Shown here piece after piece: positions 1 to 7,681 of a DNA stretch of 33,418 nt. The DNA lies in the NCBI GenBank assembly GCA_007694035.1, contig RECM01000170.1, positions 1 through 33,418 on the forward strand, written 5' to 3'. Position 1 is the stretch's first letter. Each line of letters opens with the position of its first letter. The notes beneath the pieces were generated by a model that was not told where the DNA came from, ran no database searches, and was given only the letters and a program-made list of their open reading frames with translations. A program made the translations under genes and the position numbers. The stretch comes from Balneolaceae bacterium. GTDB lineage: Bacteria > Bacteroidota > Rhodothermia > Balneolales > Cyclonatronaceae.

Positions 1-402
1 CTGATGACCTTCATCGGGATCATCAGTCTCGCGGGTATAGTCTGTATCAACAACATTGTATTGATGGAGTACATCAGGCAGCTTCTGGATAAAGGAATGC
101 CGAAAACAGAGGCGATCGTAGAGGCGGGCGCCATCAGGCTGCGTCCGGTACTGCTCACGGCCCTCACCACCATACTCGGACTGGTGCCGCTTACATTCGG
201 CATCAACATCGATTTCGTGGGGCTTTTCAGCAGCTTCGATCCCAACTTCCAGATCGGATCAGAAAACACCGCCTTCTGGGGTCCGATGGGTGTGGCCATC
301 ATCAGCGGCCTCACCTTCGCCACCTTCCTCACCCTGGTCGTTGTGCCGGTTATCTACTCCACCTTCGATTCCGTAGGCCGCCGGATGGGTAAACTCATAT
401 AA
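1..402 (+). CDS. RND family efflux transporter permease, C-terminal end (partial)
   Basis: The reading frame is open from the first base and ends at the TAA at 400-402, so only about the last 133 residues are present. They carry the RND signature region: a transmembrane stretch with GIVCINNIVLMEYI, the soluble turn with EAGAIRLRPVLLTALTTILG, then a final helix pair ending TFATFLTLVVVPVIY. Between them is a longer loop (FGINIDFVGLF...FWGPMG) typical of FCB-group RND permeases. The family uses the proton gradient in the inner membrane to drive drugs, metals or lipids out through a periplasmic adaptor and an outer-membrane channel; the substrate cannot be told from this fragment. Adaptor and outer-membrane partners would lie upstream, outside the window. 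Downstream comes a repeat cluster, not another pump gene, so this is the end of its operon. Confidence 0.93.
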   Translation: MMTFIGIISLAGIVCINNIVLMEYIRQLLDKGMPKTEAIVEAGAIRLRPVLLTALTTILGLVPLTFGINIDFVGLFSSFDPNFQIGSENTAFWGPMGVAIISGLTFATFLTLVVVPVIYSTFDSVGRRMGKLI

Positions 403-416
403 CCCAACGCCGCCCA

Positions 417-547
417 ACGTCATCCAGAGCGCAGCGAGGAGCGCCAGCGACGAGCGAAGTCGAAGGATGTGTGCCACCCACCCCACGTCATCCAGAGCGC
501 AGTGAGGAGCGCCAGCGACGAGCGAAGTCGAAGGATGTGTGCCACCC
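417..547. repeat. Tandem GAGCG-rich repeat, two copies, period 68 bp
   Basis: Copy 1 is 417-479 and copy 2 is 485-547, both beginning ACGTCATCCAGAGCGCAG and ending GTGCCACCC; I see only one base difference between the 63-bp copies (CAGCGAGG versus CAGTGAGG). Each copy is rich in GAGCG/AGCGA steps. The sequence reappears inverted at 681-756 and, diverged, at 22455-22516, so it is a dispersed family and not a local duplication only. Confidence 0.9.
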
Positions 548-637
548 CAAGGGCGGCACATTGGGTGGAGCTGTCGTTTATGATCTTTTTTATTACACAT
601 TAAGTTAGCAAGAGAGAGCCCGGGGAATACTCACACA

Positions 638-676
638 CCCGGGTTAACCCGGGCGTGAGGGGCCTGAGCCCCTCAC
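638..676. terminator. Twin GC-rich hairpins, possible transcription stop
   Basis: A perfect 16-bp palindrome, CCCGGGTTAACCCGGG, at 638-653 is followed directly by a second stem (9 bp, 655-663 with 668-676, loop CTGA). Neither has a T-run, so this is not a classic rho-independent terminator. It may be a structured end for the RND transcript or part of the repeat element around it. Confidence 0.4.
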
Positions 677-680
677 ACGC

Positions 681-756
681 CCTTCGACTTCGGCCTTCGG
701 CCTGCGCTCTGGGTGACGTTTTTGGGTGCCTTCGGCCTGCGCTCTGGGTGACGTTT
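681..756. repeat. Inverted, truncated copies of the 417-547 repeat
   Basis: The 29-bp segment that begins GCCTTCGGCCTGCGCTCTG occurs at 693-721 and again at 728-756 (period 35). CTGCGCTCTGGGTGACG at 702-718 is the reverse complement of 418-434 at 16 of 17 positions, with the one mismatch able to form a G-U pair. CCTTCGACTTCG at 681-692 matches the other end of the repeat inverted. The region could therefore fold back on the 417-547 copies. Confidence 0.8.
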
Positions 757-848
757 AGGGGTGGCGTGCAGCAAAACACCGCTTTTATGCATTTGGGTTA
801 AATCGGTATCTTTGGGCAATCCATTAACCACGTAATAATTCAACCGCT

Positions 849-1256
849 TTGATTCAGCGCATTCAAACCATTTTTCTAACCCTCGCCCTGCTTCTCAATA
901 TCGCCTTTTTCTTCACCCCTCTTTTTGAACGGGTGCTCGAAGATCCCAGCGGATGGTTCCGTTCGGCCATCCTTACCGCCGTTGGCCTGGCCGCCATCCT
1001 TACCGCTGCATCCATATTCATGTACAAAAACAGGATCAGGCAGATGCGGTGGGTGAAAAACGCCATGATATTCCAGATACTGGCATCGGGAACCGGGGTT
1101 GGCGTGTTTTTTACCCTGGGGCGCATCGGAGCGCACCTCACCGGCGAAGCTGCTGGCCTGGCTTTTCTGATACTGGCAGTCCTTTTCCAGCTTCTGGCCA
1201 ACGCGAGTATCAAAAAAGATGAACGCCTGGTCAAGTCAATCGACCGTATCCGCTGA
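849..1256 (+). CDS. DUF4293 family four-helix membrane protein
   Basis: This 135-residue protein starts at a TTG (849) with MIQRIQTIFLTLALLLN, a start-region pattern characteristic of the DUF4293 family of Bacteroidota and relatives. Four hydrophobic helices are visible at about residues 8-25, 38-58, 72-90 and 100-117, followed by a short basic tail (KKDERLVKSIDRIR). Length fits the family. Function is unknown; it is predicted to sit in the inner membrane. The TTG start is chosen because it puts the conserved MIQRIQT at the N-terminus; no Shine-Dalgarno is visible. The EamA gene follows within 13 bp or overlaps its end, so the two are probably co-transcribed. Confidence 0.85.
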   Translation: MIQRIQTIFLTLALLLNIAFFFTPLFERVLEDPSGWFRSAILTAVGLAAILTAASIFMYKNRIRQMRWVKNAMIFQILASGTGVGVFFTLGRIGAHLTGEAAGLAFLILAVLFQLLANASIKKDERLVKSIDRIR

Positions 1257-1269
1257 TAGAACACCCATT

Positions 1270-2187
1270 TTGAGCGACCGGCCCTCCATACTTAAAGTGA
1301 GCCTGATCCTGGCAGCTGGTCTGGCCACTTTCGCGTTCGCCCCTATCCTCGTCCGGCTGGCCGGCGACGCCCACCCTCTGGAACTTGCCACCATTCGCAC
1401 CATATCGGCCGCACTGTTTCTGCTGCCTTTCTGGCTGTACCAGAAAAAGAAAGAGGTGCAGGAGGGATATACCCGAAATGAAAAAATAAGGGCTGTGCTC
1501 GCGGGTGGTTGCCTCGGGCTGCATTTCATCTTCTGGATCGCCTCCCTGGGTTACACCTCCGTGGCTTCCGCTTCAGTTCTGGTTACAACGCATCCCATCC
1601 TGCTCATCCTCATCGAGTCGCTGATGATGAAGCGCCGCTTCTCCCGCCTCACCTGGATCGGCGTATTTACCGCTTTCTCCGGATCGGTTTGGCTGGGACT
1701 GTCCGATTCAACTTACGGCGGGCAGTTCGAGCACGCCACCCTCGGCAACCTGATGGCCCTTACGGCATCCGCCCTGTTTGTTCTCTATTTTATACTGAGC
1801 AGCACCCTCCGGCAGAAATCCACATGGACCGACTACATCTTCCGGGTCTACTTCGCCACCGCGGTTACCTGCGTTCTGCTGATGGCAGTGCTGCAGGTAC
1901 CACTCACCTTCGGCGTGCCTGTGGTTGTTTGCGGGATCGCCCTGGCCCTCGGTCCGCAGATTCTCGGGCACGGCTCACTGAATTACGCCGTCAAATATAT
2001 ATCGCCAACCATTCTTTCAACCCTCATCCTTACCGAGCCCGTTTTTGCCACGATCCTGGCTCTGATCCTGTTCGCGGAGTTGCCACTTTTTATGTCGATA
2101 ATCGCCATGTTCATTATCCTTACCGGTGTGCTTCTGAGCTGGCTGGGCAGGCAGGCTCTTAAACCCGCCTGGCTGAAGAAGCTATAG
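1270..2187 (+). CDS. DMT superfamily (EamA/RhaT) transporter
   Basis: A ten-helix membrane protein made of two EamA repeats (about residues 5-145 and 155-300 from the TTG at 1270). Features include APILVRLAGDAHPLELATIRTISA in the first repeat, and GHGSLNYAVKYISPTILSTLILTEPVFATILA in the second, the typical EamA second-half motif. The family exports metabolites or amino acids across the inner membrane; the substrate is not predictable. I prefer the TTG at 1270, which gives a short N-terminus before helix 1 (305 residues). An in-frame ATG at 1219 would add 17 residues and overlap the upstream gene by 38 bp, and cannot be excluded. An overlapping 217-codon frame at 1509-2162 is a shadow. Confidence 0.9.
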   Translation: MSDRPSILKVSLILAAGLATFAFAPILVRLAGDAHPLELATIRTISAALFLLPFWLYQKKKEVQEGYTRNEKIRAVLAGGCLGLHFIFWIASLGYTSVASASVLVTTHPILLILIESLMMKRRFSRLTWIGVFTAFSGSVWLGLSDSTYGGQFEHATLGNLMALTASALFVLYFILSSTLRQKSTWTDYIFRVYFATAVTCVLLMAVLQVPLTFGVPVVVCGIALALGPQILGHGSLNYAVKYISPTILSTLILTEPVFATILALILFAELPLFMSIIAMFIILTGVLLSWLGRQALKPAWLKKL

Positions 2188-2638
2188 CTTTCTGTTAGCA
2201 GCGGCATGCGCCCTTTTACTTTTCCGGGCGTAAAAGCACCACTTAACGGACATTCGGATGACCTGCAGATGACTTGCAAATGAGGCAAATCGCGGATATT
2301 TACCTGTTAAAAACGGGCAATAAGACACTATTTGAGCCGTTTAATTGGTGATTTAACATGTAGTTAACCTAAATTAGAGTCTCTTAACAAAAGGAACTGT
2401 GTCAGCCAAACCCCGTATATTTGTATAACATAAAACAAACAGCCTGCCAGCAACAGGCATTTTTTATATACAGTTCAAACGAAGCAACAACACGGCTCAA
2501 TTAGCAGCAGCAATACAGCAGGTATTCACTGGCCACATAACAATTACTACGGCTTCAATATTAAGGTAAATTCCATATTTCAAGTTTTCCAGGCAACAGG
2601 CAAAACAGAAATCTGGCAAGGGTAAAAATCAGTCTTGT
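2188..2638. other. Long intergenic leader before the MltF gene
   Basis: No gene is supported here. The region becomes AT-rich from about 2280. It contains a TAnnTTTG-type element at 2416-2423 and, just after, a small hairpin with a T-run at 2442-2466. The remaining 170 bp to the MltF start look unstructured by eye. A weak stem (2213-2219 with 2230-2236) follows the EamA gene but lacks a T-run. Confidence 0.5.
2416..2423 (+). promoter_or_regulatory. Possible FCB-type -7 promoter element (TATATTTG)
   Basis: TATATTTG fits the Bacteroidota sigma-A -7 consensus TAnnTTTG. No good TTTG -33 partner is present 19-21 bp upstream, so this is tentative. Transcription from here would give a leader of about 200 nt before the MltF gene, with a GCCTG/CAGGC stem (2442-2446 with 2454-2458) followed by ATTTTTTA near its 5' end. 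Confidence 0.25.
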
Positions 2639-4189
2639 ATGACCCAAACCATACGCAAAAAACATACGGCACAACAGAAAACCAAACTGGGCAGGTACAC
2701 GGCTTTTATACTGATGGTTCTCTTTTTCAGCGCCTGCTCCTTTTTTGAAAAAGATGATCAGGTGCACAAAAAGCCGGATAACAAATTAAAAGCCCAGGTA
2801 ACGGAACCGGTTGACCGCGACTTCGACGAAATTCTGAAAAGTGGCGTACTGCGGGTCATCACCCGGTATAATTCAAATGCCTACTTCCTGCACCGGGGCA
2901 TTGAGCGGGGCTTCGAATATGAACTGGCCGCAGCCTTCGCACGCGAGCACAACCTCGCCCTTGAGGTCATCATACTGAGGGAGGACGATAATCCCGTAGA
3001 TCTGCTGAACAGCGGTGTTGGCGATTTTATAGCAGCCAATTACACAATAACACCCGAACGGCGTGAATACGTTGGTTTTACAAGTCCTTATGATATCGTG
3101 AGCCAGGTAATTGTGCTGAATAATGGTGGCGCATACACCGGGCCCAAAACCCTCGACGACCTTGGCGGCATGAGCATAAGCGTGCGGGAAGGCACATCCT
3201 ACCACGCTACGCTCACATCACTTGTGGAGAACGGGCAGGCATCGTTCCACATACAGACTGTACCTGAAACATGGGATACCGAAGCGCTGATTATGGCCGT
3301 GGCCGACGGCGAGTTCGACGCGACCGTTGCCGACAATAATCTCTATCTGGCCGCATCCTCCTATATTCAGGGTGTTGAAGCCGGTCCGGTCATCTCCGAA
3401 GCCGATACCGTAGCCTGGGCCGTAAGAAAAAACGCCGATGAGCTGCAGCAGCGCATGAGCCAGTTCCTTGGCCGGCATTTCCGGATCAGTGATCTCGACG
3501 GCCAGCCCCGCCGTTCGGCCTTTATGAATATTCTGCGACGCCGCTATTTCGAGGATCAGGACCTCATCAGCAAATACCGCAACCCGGTTATCGATTCCGA
3601 ATATTACGGCCTGATCTCACCATACGACGAACTTGTTATTCCCATTGCCGACTCAGCCGGTATCGACTGGAAACTTGTAGTGGCGGTAATGGCCCAGGAG
3701 TCGCGATTCGATCCTATGGCAACAAGCTGGGCCGGCGCAGTTGGGCTGATGCAGATTATCCCCCGGTTCTCTGCGGTGGAAGACGAAGCCCTGCTCTACG
3801 ACCCTGAAATCAGTATCCGCGAGGGTATCCGGTTCCTGAAAAAGCATCTGGATCATTATTCCTATATGGATGAGCAAAATCAGCTGGCTTTCGCCCTGGC
3901 AACCTATAATGCAGGCATGGGCCACATAGCCGACGCACGAAGGCTCGCCATCGATCAGAACCGCAATCCGAACGAGTGGGATGATGTTTCCGGTGCGCTG
4001 CTCTTGCTGATGAAACGCAATCATTACAAAGATGCCCGGTACGGGTTTGCCCGCGGTATTGAGACCGTTAACTATGTAAGGGATATTACCAGCCGCTACC
4101 AGATGTACGACTCCATAATAGCGCTGACCCTCGCCGATGCCGGCACTTCAAGGAGTGCATGGCGTACAGGTTCCGGTATCACCCCCTGA
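2639..4189 (+). CDS. mltF: MltF-type membrane-bound lytic transglycosylase (SBP_bac_3 + SLT), lipoprotein
   Basis: The 516-residue product has a signal peptide ending in the lipobox FFSAC, so Cys33 would be lipidated. Residues about 65-290 form a family-3 solute-binding domain (RVITRYNSNAYFLHRG, DFIAANYTITPERREYV, DATVADNNLY), and about 335-460 a goose-lysozyme-like SLT domain with catalytic Glu354 in AVMAQESRFDP and the GAVGLMQI and LAFALATYNAGMGH motifs. This order is that of MltF, which cleaves peptidoglycan glycan strands to 1,6-anhydro-muropeptides, with the binding domain regulating activity in response to ligand. It should act in the periplasm, anchored to a membrane. The gene stands alone, convergent with the SpoIIE phosphatase gene. 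The ATG at 2639 precedes a basic stretch and a single hydrophobic core, consistent with the start. Confidence 0.92.
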   Translation: MTQTIRKKHTAQQKTKLGRYTAFILMVLFFSACSFFEKDDQVHKKPDNKLKAQVTEPVDRDFDEILKSGVLRVITRYNSNAYFLHRGIERGFEYELAAAFAREHNLALEVIILREDDNPVDLLNSGVGDFIAANYTITPERREYVGFTSPYDIVSQVIVLNNGGAYTGPKTLDDLGGMSISVREGTSYHATLTSLVENGQASFHIQTVPETWDTEALIMAVADGEFDATVADNNLYLAASSYIQGVEAGPVISEADTVAWAVRKNADELQQRMSQFLGRHFRISDLDGQPRRSAFMNILRRRYFEDQDLISKYRNPVIDSEYYGLISPYDELVIPIADSAGIDWKLVVAVMAQESRFDPMATSWAGAVGLMQIIPRFSAVEDEALLYDPEISIREGIRFLKKHLDHYSYMDEQNQLAFALATYNAGMGHIADARRLAIDQNRNPNEWDDVSGALLLLMKRNHYKDARYGFARGIETVNYVRDITSRYQMYDSIIALTLADAGTSRSAWRTGSGITP

Positions 4190-4259
4190 TAATCGGTGTG
4201 CCGTTCCAGGGCTTATGGCTTCATCCACGTCGAAGCAACAGGCTGCTCTGCCCTGAACA

Positions 4260-5999
4260 CTATTTTACTTTAACTACCAGCGCAGTCAGGTCGTCATTGT
4301 AATTGTTGTTGCAGAAGAGCTTCACATCCTCAAGAACCTCATCCAGAATTGCCCTGGCGGTTCCGGTCTTGTTTTGAAGGATGCAGTCGACCAGCCGCGT
4401 TTCCCCGTATTCGTTCTCATCGCTGTCCATCGCTTCCGATACACCATCGGTGTACATCATGATTACATCTCCCGGGCCAAGCTGAACGGTCTCCGAATCA
4501 TAGGGGAATGTGCTTGGCAGAGCCCCCAGCAGCATGCCGCCTGTGGACAGGTACATGGCTTCATCACTTTTTGCACGAACAAAAACTGGCGGGTTATGGC
4601 CGGCATTGCAGTAGGTGAACCTGTTGTTTTTCAGATCGAGGCACCCCCAGAAGAAACTGATGAATTTGTCGCTTGGGGTGTTTTTAAAGATGATATCATT
4701 GATTTTTGCTGTGGATTCAGACAGGCCGATACCCAGCGGCGCGATAACATGCAACATGGCCTGCAGATTGGCCATGAGCAGCGATGCCGGTATGCCCTTA
4801 CCCGTTACATCGGCTATGGCCATATAGAGATAGTCGTCGCCATGCATAATGCAGTCGTAATAATCGCCGCCAACCTGCTGCGAAGGCACATTCACTGCCG
4901 CCATTTCGTAACCGGCAGGTGATGGCAGTTCATCGGGAAACAGCCTTTTCTGAATCGTACGCGCAATGGTCAGTTCTTCCTCGAGCCGCTCTTTTTCAAT
5001 ACGCTCCTCAAGCAGATACGTTTTCAGTACCGACAGCAGGGCCACATTGCCCAGCGACGACAGAAAATTGAAATCCGATTCCGAATAGGTTTCGCCGGTT
5101 GCCCGTTTCCCCACTCCTAACAGGGCTTTCTCCTGCTGTATGCGAACCGGTATCAGGGCCTCGATGCCGTTCTCATCCAGAAAGGGAAACTCCTGCCTGG
5201 TAGCCGCATCAAGGCGCTTCACATCACTGAACCGGTCCAGCATCAAACGCATCTCTTTTTCCGTGAGCTCGCCGCGAATGCCGGACAAAGTCAGCATTTC
5301 GGGATGGTCTTCATCATCCATCAGAAAGAAAAATGAACGGATAAACATCTGCCCGAGCAGGGCGAACTTGAATACATTCAGTATCTGCGGCCGCTCCACC
5401 ATCGCGTTGAATTCCCGGCTGATATCGAACAGCGTATGCATTTCCTGAACCTTTTTGTCGAGCTCGCGATTTGCCCTCTTTAGGCGTGCTACAAGCAGGG
5501 AGTTCGAAATGCCAACCGCCGATATGATGACCAGGTTCTCAATAAATTCCAGTTCATGGCGTGTATATTGCCTGGATCCGGCCTTTTTCCCAAGGCACAG
5601 AAGGCCGAGATGCTCATTGCTGGTCCTGATGTTGAATACAATCTCTATTCCGTTTTCCATGAGCTGCTTTGGCATGCAATCACCTTCTGCACCTGACTGA
5701 GCCGTAAGCACCTCCGTTTTTTTCAGCATCTCCTCACAATCGAGGTTCACCAGCTGTTTCTCCTTATAACCGGTTACCCCCTTCGATTTGGCGACCCGGT
5801 AGTGGCGGCTGTCGCGTTCGTATAGCAGCAGCAGGCCCTTGGTAGTGAGCAGCTTTCCCATGCAGATGAGCAGCAGATTGTTGAGAACAAACTCAAGGTC
5901 GTTCGATTCAACGAGAAGGCGGCTTGTATCGAGCAGGGTACGGAGCTCAAAGCGGCTCCTGAAACTATCGTTGTGATCTGATTGGGATGTGGGAGGCAT
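4260..5999 (-). CDS. GAF-domain SpoIIE/PP2C phosphatase (RsbU-like)
   Basis: A 579-residue soluble protein. Two GAF-like sensor domains are at about residues 18-170 and 190-335, a short coiled coil joins them to a SpoIIE-type PP2C domain (about 345-579). Metal-binding motifs are intact: VGGDYYD (Asp379), ADVTGKGIPASLLMA (Asp397), CNAGHNPP, YTDGVSEA (Asp518) and NNYNDDLTALVV (Asp570). The family dephosphorylates STAS anti-anti-sigma factors in response to a signal bound by the sensor domains. It is the third gene of a minus-strand operon: its ATG directly abuts the TAG of the RsbW-like gene, and the STAS gene is first. The obvious substrate is therefore the STAS protein at 6433-6783. No transmembrane segment is present, so the signal should be cytoplasmic. 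Confidence 0.93.
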   Translation of the reverse strand: MPPTSQSDHNDSFRSRFELRTLLDTSRLLVESNDLEFVLNNLLLICMGKLLTTKGLLLLYERDSRHYRVAKSKGVTGYKEKQLVNLDCEEMLKKTEVLTAQSGAEGDCMPKQLMENGIEIVFNIRTSNEHLGLLCLGKKAGSRQYTRHELEFIENLVIISAVGISNSLLVARLKRANRELDKKVQEMHTLFDISREFNAMVERPQILNVFKFALLGQMFIRSFFFLMDDEDHPEMLTLSGIRGELTEKEMRLMLDRFSDVKRLDAATRQEFPFLDENGIEALIPVRIQQEKALLGVGKRATGETYSESDFNFLSSLGNVALLSVLKTYLLEERIEKERLEEELTIARTIQKRLFPDELPSPAGYEMAAVNVPSQQVGGDYYDCIMHGDDYLYMAIADVTGKGIPASLLMANLQAMLHVIAPLGIGLSESTAKINDIIFKNTPSDKFISFFWGCLDLKNNRFTYCNAGHNPPVFVRAKSDEAMYLSTGGMLLGALPSTFPYDSETVQLGPGDVIMMYTDGVSEAMDSDENEYGETRLVDCILQNKTGTARAILDEVLEDVKLFCNNNYNDDLTALVVKVK

Positions 6000-6419
6000 C
6001 TACAACTTTTTGGTCATCTTAATCTCATTACGGGAATTTACCTTTTTATACTCAACATTGTCCATCAATCTTCTGATGAGGTAAACCCCGACGCCTCCTT
6101 TTTTCTTTTGGCGGATGCGCTCCTCAATATCGGGCTCAACATAGCCTTCAAGATTGAAACTGCGTCCGGAATCGGTTATCCTTACCCAGAATTCACTGTT
6201 CTCGACCCCCTGTTGAACGGTTATCAGCTTGCTCGAATCGTGCCCGTAGGCATGCTTGATTACGTTTGTCATCGCTTCGTCAACAGCCAGCCGTATATCT
6301 TCAACCTCCTCGGAATCAAAACCGGTCAACCCCGCATGGTGTGCCACAAAATCCCTAACCTCTCCCAGAAATTCTGTAGAAGCCCGAACAATGATTTTAT
6401 TGATTTTGCGTGGTGGCAC
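6000..6419 (-). CDS. RsbW-like anti-sigma factor / serine kinase (HATPase)
   Basis: The 139-residue protein has the GHKL ATPase layout of RsbW/SpoIIAB: an N-box VDEAMTNVIKHAYG, the G1-type box ITDSGRSF, and a G2-type box KKGGVGVYLIRRLMDNVEY. In this family the protein binds either a sigma factor or an unphosphorylated STAS partner and can phosphorylate the latter with ATP. It starts at a GTG (6419) 13 bp after the STAS stop and ends exactly where the phosphatase gene begins, so the three are one operon. No sigma factor gene is adjacent, so the downstream target is unknown. It could alternatively control a non-sigma output, as some RsbW-like kinases do. Confidence 0.92.
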   Translation of the reverse strand: MPPRKINKIIVRASTEFLGEVRDFVAHHAGLTGFDSEEVEDIRLAVDEAMTNVIKHAYGHDSSKLITVQQGVENSEFWVRITDSGRSFNLEGYVEPDIEERIRQKKKGGVGVYLIRRLMDNVEYKKVNSRNEIKMTKKL

Positions 6420-6432
6420 CGGTTTTCTCTTG

Positions 6433-6783
6433 TTAGCTTTCTAAAAATCTGGCGATGGCTTCCTCCTCCTTCTCAAGTATATCATACAGGGTCGGGAATC
6501 CAAGAAGGTCGAAAACATTATATACTTTGGGTTTCAGGTTGGTAAGCTTGATGTCGCCACCCAGGGTCCTTACATCTTCAATGTAGGCCATAAAAACACC
6601 CAGGCCTGCGCTGGAGATGTATTCCAGACGTGTACAGTTCACAATTATCTTGAAACGCTGCCTGTCGATAAGCTCTCTGATGGATTCTTCCAGCTGTGGT
6701 GCCGTATGTGCATCTAGCTCGCCGTTCAGTTCGATCACTTCCAGATCATCAATAATGCGCCGGTCAATGTTGAAGCTGCTCAT
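6433..6783 (-). CDS. STAS-domain anti-anti-sigma factor
   Basis: This is a single STAS domain of 116 residues with the family core IIVNCTRLEYISSAGLGVF. Ser58, in the SSAGL motif, aligns with the phosphorylated serine of RsbV/SpoIIAA. When unphosphorylated it should bind the RsbW-like protein encoded next and release its target; the kinase inactivates it and the SpoIIE phosphatase reactivates it. First gene of the minus-strand module, divergent from the BlaI gene across a 516-bp gap. The ATG at 6783 gives MSSFNIDRRI, a normal STAS N-terminus. No Shine-Dalgarno is visible. Confidence 0.93.
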   Translation of the reverse strand: MSSFNIDRRIIDDLEVIELNGELDAHTAPQLEESIRELIDRQRFKIIVNCTRLEYISSAGLGVFMAYIEDVRTLGGDIKLTNLKPKVYNVFDLLGFPTLYDILEKEEEAIARFLES

Positions 6784-7299
6784 TTTCAGTTATTACTTTT
6801 TTATACTGTGGTTGATGCCGCATAATATAGACTTGCAGCAATGAGTTGCAAGGGCTGTCCGAACACACAAGCTGATAACAGAATCATAGACCTGATAACA
6901 AATTCTACAGTTAAACCACCTGTTACGGTATACGGAGTGAATAGTTACAGCCCCCCAAAAAAATAGGGCACCACATTGTTCAGATGCGATGCCCTTAACT
7001 ATTCATCAAGAGAGACGCTACTTGAGCGCAGAAGAGAATAACAATTATATAGCATTAAATCAAAATTTTTTACTTAATGCGCACATTTAACCCGATTTCT
7101 GATGGTTTTCATTCATTTACACTATAATTGTATTTGTCATAAACTGCCGGTTTCACGCCGATCCAATTCTGATACATCACATTTTAGCTTTAATACCTGC
7201 CGTACGCTGACCATTCTGAAAACAAAATTTGCATATATACTATCTTTATAGTATTATGATGAGCGTAGACTAATAACTGCCGGTAACAACAGATTACTT
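6784..7299. other. Divergent intergenic region between the STAS and BlaI genes
   Basis: AT-rich from about 7020, no gene supported. It must hold two promoters. On the minus strand, a TATATTATG stretch at about 6822-6830 could be the -7/-10 region for the STAS operon. On the plus strand, the dyad at 7237-7254 lies 46 bp before the BlaI start. A weak stem with GGGCA/TGCCC arms lies near 6966-6994. Function of the central 200 bp is not evident. Confidence 0.5.
7237..7254. promoter_or_regulatory. BlaI-type operator-like dyad
   Basis: ATACTAT-CTTT-ATAGTAT is a perfect 7-bp inverted repeat with a 4-bp spacer. It resembles known BlaI/MecI operators, whose half-sites contain TACT/AGTA or TACA/TGTA, and it overlaps TATACT and TATAGT hexamers that could serve as a -10. 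The site lies 46 bp upstream of the BlaI-type gene, where autoregulation is expected. Assignment rests on position and symmetry only. Confidence 0.5.
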
Positions 7300-7680
7300 A
7301 TGAAAAAATCGCTCACTCCCCTCGGGGAAACTGAAATGGAAATACTTCATCACGTCTGGGAATTGGACAGTGCATCCGTTTCTGATGTTCACGAACGGAT
7401 TCTTCGTGATCGCAAAGTGGCATACACCACCGTGATGACCGTAATGAAAAACCTGGCGGAAAAAGGCTATCTGCGCTTCGAGAAGCAAGGTATGGCCTAC
7501 GTCTATTCGGCGGCCATCCCTCCCGACAGGGTAAAGCAGAGCCTGATTGGCAATCTGGTAAAAAAAGTGTTCGACGGTTCGCCCGCCGCGCTGCTTCAGA
7601 CCCTCGTAAGCAGTGAACAGATATCCGACAGCGAGCGCAGCGAACTTCTGGAGCTCATCAGAAACATGAAACAGGAGTAA
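7300..7680 (+). CDS. BlaI/MecI/CopY family transcriptional repressor
   Basis: A 126-residue winged-helix protein. It begins MKKSLTPLGETEMEILHHVWEL and continues through VSDVHERI and VAYTTVMTVMKNLAEKGYL, the conserved helix-turn-helix and wing region of the Penicillinase_R family, with a C-terminal dimerisation helix (SDSERSELLELIRNMKQ). The family represses its own operon and others as a dimer, and is inactivated by proteolysis triggered by the partner BlaR1-type membrane peptidase. That partner follows after a 1-bp gap. No beta-lactamase gene is nearby, so the regulated genes need not concern antibiotics. Confidence 0.93.
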   Translation: MKKSLTPLGETEMEILHHVWELDSASVSDVHERILRDRKVAYTTVMTVMKNLAEKGYLRFEKQGMAYVYSAAIPPDRVKQSLIGNLVKKVFDGSPAALLQTLVSSEQISDSERSELLELIRNMKQE

Positions 7681-7681
7681 C

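Larger units (their letters stand above)
403..848. other. Intergenic region with repeats and hairpins
   Basis: This gap has no convincing gene. It holds two forward copies of a GAGCG-rich repeat (417-547), a pair of hairpins (638-676), two inverted truncated copies of the same repeat (about 681-756), then roughly 90 bp of AT-richer sequence before the DUF4293 start. A 113-codon frame on the minus strand (600-259) overlaps the RND gene and the repeats and looks like chance. The arrangement suggests a repeat-associated transcription stop after the efflux operon. Confidence 0.7.

Noticed and set aside
1509-2162. 217-codon plus-strand frame inside the EamA gene
   Set aside because: Arg/Pro/His-rich composition and complete overlap with a clear ten-helix transporter mark it as a shadow.
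7118-7132. TACA-N7-TGTA as a second BlaI-type site
   Set aside because: Spacing is far from known BlaI/MecI operators and the arms are only 4 bp.
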